The notes beneath the pieces were generated by a model that saw only the letters and a list, made by a program, of their open reading frames with translations, was not told the origin of the DNA and searched no databases. A program made the translations under genes and the position numbers. Below, in pieces: positions 58,402 to 64,000 of a stretch of 64,000 nt of DNA (its first letter is position 1; each line of letters opens with the position of its first letter). Source of the DNA: Hasllibacter sp963833115 (GTDB lineage Bacteria; Pseudomonadota; Alphaproteobacteria; Rhodobacterales; Rhodobacteraceae); assembly GCA_963833115.1 (NCBI GenBank), contig CAWHWS010000002.1:1550001-1614000 (forward strand), given 5' to 3'.

Positions 58402-59370
58402 ATGACCCACACGATCAAGGCGCCCGTCCTGGGCGCGGCCCTCGCCCTCACCCTCGTCGCCGGCCCCGCGATGGCCGCCGAGTGCATCGCGCCGGCCAAC
58501 CCCGGCGGCGGCTGGGACTTCACCTGCCGCCAGATCGGCAAGACCATGTACGAGATCGGCGCCGTGGACGAGCCGGTCCGGGTGACCAACATGGCCGGCG
58601 GCGGCGGCGGGCTCGCGTATCAGACGGTCGTGAACGAGCGGAACGACGATCCCGAGCTCTTCGTCGCCGCGAGCCAGGCCACGGCCACGCGCCTCGCGCA
58701 GAACGCCTTCGGCGGCGCCACGGCCGACCAGGTCCGCTTCGTCGGCGCGATCGGCGCCGATCCCGGCGTGATCGTGGTCGCGGCCGACAGCCCGCTGCAG
58801 TCGATCACCGACCTGACGGACGCGGTCGCGGCCGATCCCGGCTCGGTCGCCTTCGCCGGCGGCTCGGCTGCGGGCGGCTTCGACCATCTCAAGGTGCTGC
58901 AGCTCCTCAAGGAGACCGGCTTCGACGACGTGCGCGCGGTCAAGTACATCGGCGTCGACGGCGGCGCCGACGCGATCACCCAGACGATCGGCGGCTTCAC
59001 CACCGCGATGACCGGCGACATGTCCGAGGTCGTGGGCTTCCTCAGGAACGGGGACATCCGCGTGCTCGCCGTCCTGACCGAGGAGCGCGTGCCCGGCTTC
59101 GAGGACATCCCCACCGCCCGCGAGCAGGGCGTCGACGTCGTCGCGGTCAACTGGCGCGGGCTCTACGTGCCCAAGGACATCTCGGACGAGCGGTTCCAGG
59201 AATGGGCAGACAAGCTGCAGCAGGTCGCCGATAGCGACGAATGGCAGGCCGCGATGGAGGCCAACGGCCTCGCGCCCTTCACCAAGGTGGGCGACGAGTT
59301 CCAGGCCTGGGTCGATCAGAACATCGCCGACACCGAGGAGCTGAGCCGCGAGATCGGCGTGATCCAGTAG
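58402..59370 (+). CDS. tctC: Tripartite tricarboxylate transporter binding protein (TctC/Bug)
   Basis: The 322-residue periplasmic protein has a signal peptide (about 1-24, MAA-E). It has the Bug-type ligand loops IAPANPGGGWDFTCRQIG near 30-47 and the VAFAGGSAAGGFDH loop near 152-165. The AMTGDMSEVVGFLRNG and VNWRGLYVPKD segments are typical. Substrates are carboxylates such as citrate or other organic acids. GGGAGGAA precedes ATG 58402. It is followed by tctB after 1 nt and tctA. Confidence 0.9.
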   Translation: MTHTIKAPVLGAALALTLVAGPAMAAECIAPANPGGGWDFTCRQIGKTMYEIGAVDEPVRVTNMAGGGGGLAYQTVVNERNDDPELFVAASQATATRLAQNAFGGATADQVRFVGAIGADPGVIVVAADSPLQSITDLTDAVAADPGSVAFAGGSAAGGFDHLKVLQLLKETGFDDVRAVKYIGVDGGADAITQTIGGFTTAMTGDMSEVVGFLRNGDIRVLAVLTEERVPGFEDIPTAREQGVDVVAVNWRGLYVPKDISDERFQEWADKLQQVADSDEWQAAMEANGLAPFTKVGDEFQAWVDQNIADTEELSREIGVIQ

Positions 59371-59371
59371 G

Positions 59372-59812
59372 ATGGCCGCCACCGACCGGGCCTTCGGCGC
59401 CCTCGTCATGATCGCGTCCGGGGCCTACGGCCTCGGCGCGCTCTCGATCCGCGAGAGCTTCCTGCAGGACCCCGTCGGGCCGCGGACCTTCCCGATCATC
59501 ATCGCGGGCATCGCCTTCCTGTGCGGCGCCCTGATGACGATCCGGCCGGATGCCGAGCCCGACTGGCCCGGCGCGGCCACCCTGGCGCGCCTCGCCGTCG
59601 CGGTGGCGGTGACCATCGCCTTCGCCTACGCGCTGAAGCCGATGGGGTTCATCGTGCCCGGGGCGCTGGCGGCCGGCGCGCTGGCCTACATGATCACGCC
59701 GCGCGCGGGGGCGGCGGCGCTGACCGGGGCGGGCCTCTCGCTCGGGCTGTTCCTCCTCTTCCGCTACGGGCTGGGGCTCTCGCTCCCGGCGCTGCCGGCG
59801 GGGTGGCTCTGA
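59372..59812 (+). CDS. tctB: Tripartite tricarboxylate transporter small membrane subunit
   Basis: The 146-residue protein has four hydrophobic helices, starting with GALVMIASGAYGLGALS and GPRTFPIIIAGIAFLCGAL, the features of TctB. It is needed for transport with TctA but has no known catalytic residue. The ATG at 59372 is one base after the tctC stop; its TGA overlaps the tctA ATG by one base (TGATG). Confidence 0.88.
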   Translation: MAATDRAFGALVMIASGAYGLGALSIRESFLQDPVGPRTFPIIIAGIAFLCGALMTIRPDAEPDWPGAATLARLAVAVAVTIAFAYALKPMGFIVPGALAAGALAYMITPRAGAAALTGAGLSLGLFLLFRYGLGLSLPALPAGWL

Positions 59813-61335
59813 TGGACGGGATGCTCGCGAACCTGGCGCTCGGCTTCTCCGTCGCGCTCAGCCCCTGGACGCTGTTCCTCGCGGTGATCGGCTGCTTCCT
59901 GGGCACGATCATTGGCGCGCTGCCGGGGCTCGGCCCGTCGAACGGCGTGGCGCTCCTGATCCCGGTGACGTTCACGCTCGGCCTCGACGCGACCGCCGCG
60001 CTCGTCCTGATGACCTCCGTCTACTACGGCGCGATGTATGGCGGGCGCATCTCCTCGATCCTGCTGAACATCCCGGGCGACGAGCCGGCGATGATGACCA
60101 CGCTCGACGGCTATCCGATGGCCAAGCAGGGCCGGGCGGGCGACGCGCTCGTGATCTCCGGCGTCGCGAGCTTCGTCGGCGCGTTCCTGGCCACGATCGG
60201 TCTCATGCTGCTGGCGCCGCTCCTGGCGAACGTGGCCTATCTCTTCGGCCCGGCGGAGTATTTCGCGCTCTACCTCCTGGCCTTCTGCACCCTTTCGGGG
60301 ATGAAGTCGGCGAACCAGGCCAAGGCCGCGCTCGCGTCGTGCATCGGGCTCGGGATCGCGATGATCGGGCTCGACAACAACACCGGCATGCCGCGCTACA
60401 CCGGCGGCAACCTGCACCTGATGGACGGGGTGGACTTCCTCGTCGCCATCGTCGGGCTCTTCGCGGTCTCGGAGATCTTCGTCTTCATCGAGACGCACGG
60501 CAAGGACAGCTCGATCGGCGTGAAGCTCGGAAAGGTGGTCGTGCCCTGGCGCGACCTCGGGCGCAGCTTCTGGACGATGATCCGCGCCTCGGCGGTGGGC
60601 TTCGTCTGCGGCATCCTGCCGGGCGCGGGCGCGTCCCTCGGCAGCTTCATGGCCTACATGTCCGAGAAGTCGATCGCCGGGAAGGACGGCGGCTTCGGGA
60701 CCGGGGCGCCGCGCGGCGTCGCCGCCCCCGAGGCGGGCAACAACGCGGCCGCCGGCGGCGCGCTCGTCCCGATGCTCACGCTCGGGGTGCCGGGCTCGGG
60801 CACCACGGCGGTGCTGCTCGCGCTCCTGATGACCCTCAACATCACGCCGGGGCCGACGCTCTTCGTCGAGCGGCCGGAGGTCGTCTGGGGCCTCATCGCG
60901 TCCCTCATGATCGCGAACTTCGTCCTCCTGGCGATGAACGTGCCGATGGTGAAGGTCTTCGTGCGCATCCTCGCGGTGCCGCCAATGGTCCTGCTGCCCG
61001 GCGTCGCGATGGTGAGCTTCGTGGGCATCTATTCCCTAACGGGGAGCTATTTCGACCTCCTGCTCATGGTCGCCTTCGGCGTCATGGGCTGGGCGTTCCG
61101 CAAGATCGGGGTCCCGACCGTGCCGATCATCCTCGGCATCCTGCTGGGCGGCCAGATGGAGGACGCGCTCCGCCGGGCGATGACCCTCTCGGACGGGGAC
61201 TGGACCTATCTCTTCTCCTCGCCCATCGCGATCGGGTTCTGGGTCGCGGCCGTGCTCGGCTTCGTCGCGCCGATCTTCCTGCGCGGCGTCCTGCGCGCGC
61301 CCAAGGGCCCGGAGGACCTGGACGCCGCGCGCTAG
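59812..61335 (+). CDS. tctA: Tripartite tricarboxylate transporter large membrane subunit
   Basis: The 507-residue membrane protein has about 12 hydrophobic helices and the TctA motifs GALPGLGPSNGVALLIPVTF (about 35-54) and GILPGAGASLGSFMAY near 264-279 in the two repeat halves. SILLNIPGDEPA also follows the pattern. It forms the proton- or sodium-coupled path for carboxylates delivered by TctC. Its stop TAG is in a CTAG (61332-61335) shared with the stop of the convergent dtd gene. Confidence 0.93.
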   Translation: MDGMLANLALGFSVALSPWTLFLAVIGCFLGTIIGALPGLGPSNGVALLIPVTFTLGLDATAALVLMTSVYYGAMYGGRISSILLNIPGDEPAMMTTLDGYPMAKQGRAGDALVISGVASFVGAFLATIGLMLLAPLLANVAYLFGPAEYFALYLLAFCTLSGMKSANQAKAALASCIGLGIAMIGLDNNTGMPRYTGGNLHLMDGVDFLVAIVGLFAVSEIFVFIETHGKDSSIGVKLGKVVVPWRDLGRSFWTMIRASAVGFVCGILPGAGASLGSFMAYMSEKSIAGKDGGFGTGAPRGVAAPEAGNNAAAGGALVPMLTLGVPGSGTTAVLLALLMTLNITPGPTLFVERPEVVWGLIASLMIANFVLLAMNVPMVKVFVRILAVPPMVLLPGVAMVSFVGIYSLTGSYFDLLLMVAFGVMGWAFRKIGVPTVPIILGILLGGQMEDALRRAMTLSDGDWTYLFSSPIAIGFWVAAVLGFVAPIFLRGVLRAPKGPEDLDAAR

Positions 61336-61766
61336 AGGTCGAGGGGGATCGTCACCGGGCCGTCGTTCACCAGGGACACGGACATGTCGGCGCCGAAGCG
61401 GCCGGTGGCGGTCTCCACGCCGAGGGCGCGGAAGGCGGCGATCGTCGCCTCGACGGCCGCCTCGCCCTCCGCCGGGGGCGCGGCGGCGGAGAAGCCGGGG
61501 CGGTTGCCCTTCGTCTGCGCCGCCAGGGTGAACTGGCTCACCACGAGCGCCGCCCCGCCCGTCTCCAGGAGGGAGCGGTTCATGCGCCCGGCCTCGTCGC
61601 GGAAGATGCGCAGCCTGGCGACCTTGCCGGCCATGCGTCCCGGCGCGTCCGGCCCGTCGCCCCGCATCGCGCACAGCAGCACCAGGACGCCCGGGCCGAT
61701 GGCGCCGATCTCCTCGTCCGCGACGGACACGCGCGCCTGCGACACGCGCTGGAGGACGGCCCTCAC
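61332..61766 (-). CDS. dtd: D-aminoacyl-tRNA deacylase
   Basis: The 144-residue DTD-fold enzyme removes D-amino acids (and glycine from tRNA-Ala) from tRNA. The SQFTL motif (VVSQFTLAAQTKGNRPGFS) and the C-terminal NDGPVTI, equivalent to the Gly-cis-Pro motif, are present. The start is GTG 61766, overlapping the PfkB stop by 4 nt. Confidence 0.94.
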   Translation of the reverse strand: MRAVLQRVSQARVSVADEEIGAIGPGVLVLLCAMRGDGPDAPGRMAGKVARLRIFRDEAGRMNRSLLETGGAALVVSQFTLAAQTKGNRPGFSAAAPPAEGEAAVEATIAAFRALGVETATGRFGADMSVSLVNDGPVTIPLDL

Positions 61767-62683
61767 AGCTCGGCGCGCCGCGGCGGGTTCGCTCCCGCGC
61801 GCGAGACGGTGATCGCGGCGGCGCGGGCGCCGAGCTCCAGCGCGGCGCGCAGGACGTCCTCGTCCGGCGCCCGCAGCGCGTCCTTCGTGAGGGCGCCCGC
61901 CTCGTGCAGCCCGGTCAGGAGGCCGGCATTGAACGTGTCCCCCGCGCCGACGGTGTCCACGACGTCGGCGCGCACCGCGTCCTGATGGACCGCGCCTGCG
62001 GCGTGGTAGGCGGTGACGCCGCGCGCGCCCTGGGTGACGCAGACGATCCGCGCGCCGCGCGCCAGGACCCCGGCCGCGAGGTCCGGCAGCGCGCCGTCCC
62101 CCTCGAGCCACCGCAGGTCCTCGTCGGAGGCCTTCACGATGTCGGCGGCGCCCGTCATCCGCATCAGGCGCGCGCGATAGGCCGGCTCGTCCTCGACGAA
62201 GCTGGGACGGATGTTGGTGTCGACCATCGTCACGCGCTCCGGCGCCGCGGCGAGCATCAGCGCCTCGTAGGCCGCGCCGCAGGGCTCCGCGGCGAGGGAG
62301 ATGCACCCGAAGAACAGGACGTCCGCCGCGCCGGGCGCGGGCATGTCGTCCGGCCCGAGCATGCGCATCGCGCTGTTCTCGTCGTAGAACGTGTAGGTGG
62401 CCTGTCCGTCCTCGAGCCGCACGAAGGCGAGGGTCGTCGGCCGCCCCGAGACCAGGGCGAGCGAGTGGTCCACGCCCGCTGCGTCCAGGACGGCGCGCAG
62501 CCGGTCGCCGAAGAGGTCGGAGGACAGGCCCGAGAAGAAGCGCACCGGCGCGCCGAGCCGCCCGAGGGCGACGGCCGTGTTGAAGACCGACCCGCCGGCA
62601 TGGGGGGCGAACGCGTCCTCGCCGGCCTCGGTCCTGCGGGGCAACATGTCGATGAGGGCTTCGCCGGCGCACAGGATCATCAT
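61763..62683 (-). CDS. PfkB family carbohydrate kinase (fructokinase-like)
   Basis: The 306-residue sugar kinase has the N-terminal GEALIDMLP, the sugar-binding GGSVFNTAVALGRLG and the C-terminal ATP/anion-hole signature DTVGAGDTFNAGLL with catalytic Asp. The likely substrate is fructose or 2-keto-3-deoxygluconate. If fructose, it could serve the amylosucrase-type enzyme at 202-2097, which would release fructose. Two ATGs in tandem (62683 and 62680) are possible starts. Confidence 0.87.
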   Translation of the reverse strand: MMILCAGEALIDMLPRRTEAGEDAFAPHAGGSVFNTAVALGRLGAPVRFFSGLSSDLFGDRLRAVLDAAGVDHSLALVSGRPTTLAFVRLEDGQATYTFYDENSAMRMLGPDDMPAPGAADVLFFGCISLAAEPCGAAYEALMLAAAPERVTMVDTNIRPSFVEDEPAYRARLMRMTGAADIVKASDEDLRWLEGDGALPDLAAGVLARGARIVCVTQGARGVTAYHAAGAVHQDAVRADVVDTVGAGDTFNAGLLTGLHEAGALTKDALRAPDEDVLRAALELGARAAAITVSRAGANPPRRAEL

Positions 62684-62738
62684 CGGGGGCCTTTCTCGGG
62701 GACGGGCCCCTATCCCATCGCCGTGCGGCGGAGGGAAG

Positions 62739-63980
62739 TCAGTTGGGCAGCGGCATCGGCACGAGGTCGTCCCCGCGCAGGATCGTCGGGCCGGAGGGCA
62801 GGGGCCGGGGCGTGAGCTCCGGCCGAGGGGCGATGGACCGCTCGAAGCCCGGCGCGCCGATCTCCGGCAGGGACGGCTCGCCGCCCTCGGCCACGTAGTA
62901 GACGGCGCCCGCGGCGATCGCGGCGGCCAGGACGGCGAAGGCGATCTTGATCCAGCTATAGGGCCGCTCGCCCGCGACCTTGCCCGTCGTGCCGTTGACC
63001 ACGAAGCGGTAGCTCTTGCCCCCGTAGCGGTAGGCCGCGATCCACAGGGGCAGGAGGATGTGGCGGAACGTCTCCTCCGCGGTCACGATGCGCGTGCTCG
63101 ATATCCGCTGCGCGTCGCCGCCGATGTCGCGGCGGATCGCCGAATGGATGGCCGGGACCATCCGCTCCTGCGCGGCGGCCCAGGCGGCCGGCAGGTCGAC
63201 CGTGTAGGCCTCGGCGCGGAAGCCTGCGATCACCTCCGGCCGGTAGGGCGCCAGCGCCGACAGGTCCCACGGCCTGACCCCGTCGGTCAGGGCCTCCGGC
63301 AGGGACGCGCTGCCCAGGATGGTCAGATCGTCGAACGAGACGCGCACGCGGCCGCGCGCGGGATACCAGTCCATCCGCGTGCGGGTCCGCATCTCGCCCT
63401 TGGCGGTGCGGTAGGTCTCGGTCCGGGCGATGCCGCGCTGGCCGGTGTAGTCGGTCGAGGTCTCGGCGTCGAAGGTCCAGTGCGGCGCGTAGATGCCGGC
63501 CATGCGCCGCCCCGCGCGGGCGTACTTGCGCAGGGCGTTGGGCGCGAACCAGCGGCTCGCGAGCCAGCCCTTCAACTTGCCGCGCGCCTCCCCCTCGGGC
63601 AGCGCGAAGGGCAGGAGCGCCGCGGGCCGGATGTGCCGGTCGGTGCCGGTCCCGGCCACGACCGGCGTCGCGCAGAACGGGCATTCCGAGGCGCGCACGG
63701 CGGGGTCGAGCTCGAACCGCGCGCCGCAGTTCGGGCATTGGCTGACATGGGTCTCCTCGACCATCTCGGGCGGCGCGCCCGCGAGGGCCGCGCGCAGGTC
63801 CACCTCCGCGAGGGCCAGGCCGCGGGCGCGGGTGGTGGCCGGGGGCAGGGCCTGCGCGTTGCCGCAATGGTCGCACCGCATCCCGCCGGTGGACGGATCG
63901 AAGCGCATGTCGCTGCCGCAGGTCGCGCACCCGAAGCGATGCTCCTCGACGCCCGCCGCGGGGGGGGCGTTCGGCGGCAT
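62739..63980 (-). CDS. Zinc-ribbon membrane protein of unknown function
   Basis: The 413-residue protein has two zinc ribbons of TFIIB type at the N-terminus: CATCGSD...CDHCGN (about 18-39) and CPNCGAR...CPFCATP (about 82-104). A middle domain begins FALPEGEARGKLKGWLASRWFAPN (quoted in part), and a single membrane helix lies near 345-365 followed by a Pro-rich tail. The middle region includes IYAPHWTFDAETSTDYTG, seen in a family of bacterial zinc-ribbon proteins with no known role. It may be a membrane-tethered scaffold. The upstream gene lies beyond the window edge. Confidence 0.7.
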   Translation of the reverse strand: MPPNAPPAAGVEEHRFGCATCGSDMRFDPSTGGMRCDHCGNAQALPPATTRARGLALAEVDLRAALAGAPPEMVEETHVSQCPNCGARFELDPAVRASECPFCATPVVAGTGTDRHIRPAALLPFALPEGEARGKLKGWLASRWFAPNALRKYARAGRRMAGIYAPHWTFDAETSTDYTGQRGIARTETYRTAKGEMRTRTRMDWYPARGRVRVSFDDLTILGSASLPEALTDGVRPWDLSALAPYRPEVIAGFRAEAYTVDLPAAWAAAQERMVPAIHSAIRRDIGGDAQRISSTRIVTAEETFRHILLPLWIAAYRYGGKSYRFVVNGTTGKVAGERPYSWIKIAFAVLAAAIAAGAVYYVAEGGEPSLPEIGAPGFERSIAPRPELTPRPLPSGPTILRGDDLVPMPLPN

Positions 63981-64000
63981 GGCGGCCGCCGGCGCGGCGG

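Overview
The window is very GC-rich (about 70-75% over most of its length), densely packed and full of ATGA/GTGA start-stop overlaps. Gene content points to an alphaproteobacterium of the Rhodobacterales (Rhodobacteraceae-like): the murA-DUF2948-hisD-UPF0262-phosphatase-infA-maf-rnase-yacG-tRNA-Phe string, the VPLPA-CTERM protein, the arsR-aqpS-arsC-arsH operon and the many periplasmic-binding-protein transporters all fit. No rRNA, CRISPR array, insertion sequence or phage gene was seen. Three tRNA genes are present: Ser-GCU, Thr-GGU and Phe-GAA.

Region by region. 1-7.6 kb: end of an MFS transporter, an amylosucrase-type enzyme, an FMN L-lactate dehydrogenase, an aminotransferase/N-carbamoylputrescine amidase pair, and a Tat-exported nitroreductase-like protein followed by a MarR regulator, with two matching palindromes flanking the promoter. 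7.6-8.5 kb: an AT-rich orphan gene against the end of trpA. 8.5-20.9 kb: trpA, a small Pmp3-type membrane protein, ychF, an RTX M10 metalloprotease, tRNA-Ser, a glycosyltransferase, ccmFGH with convergent dsbD, an L,D-transpeptidase and an FAD lactate/glycolate-type oxidase. 21-30 kb: a Gly-rich VPLPA-CTERM surface protein, tRNA-Thr, then the housekeeping string from murA to yacG and tRNA-Phe, interrupted by a degenerate asparagine synthetase. 30-33 kb: ferric-iron ABC permease and binding protein, convergent.

33-42 kb is the most unusual block. Nine minus-strand genes encode a complete NMT1-type ABC importer, a cytosine-deaminase-like amidohydrolase, an FAD oxidase, two NAD(P)H-quinone-reductase-like flavoproteins, an Fe(II)/2OG-type oxygenase and a creatininase-family amidohydrolase. 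Each gene overlaps the next by exactly 4 nt, and a divergent RidA gene sits upstream. I read it as an uptake-and-degradation pathway for an unidentified nitrogen heterocycle. An AT-rich orphan gene follows (42.05-42.79 kb).

43-50.4 kb: a dipeptide/oligopeptide ABC operon with two binding-protein genes, one intact and one broken by a single-base insertion. 50.5-54.5 kb: a glutamate-1-semialdehyde-aminomutase-like aminotransferase with an SsuABC/TauABC-type importer. 54.8-57 kb: an arsenic operon using an aquaglyceroporin rather than an ArsB/Acr3 pump. 57-64 kb: a periplasmic glycerophosphodiesterase, a TctCBA tricarboxylate-type transporter, D-aminoacyl-tRNA deacylase, a PfkB sugar kinase and a zinc-ribbon membrane protein.

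Several convergent gene pairs have stop codons that interlock in one CTAG tetranucleotide. The two AT-rich orphans, the broken asparagine synthetase and the frameshifted binding protein are the clearest signs of recent gain and decay.
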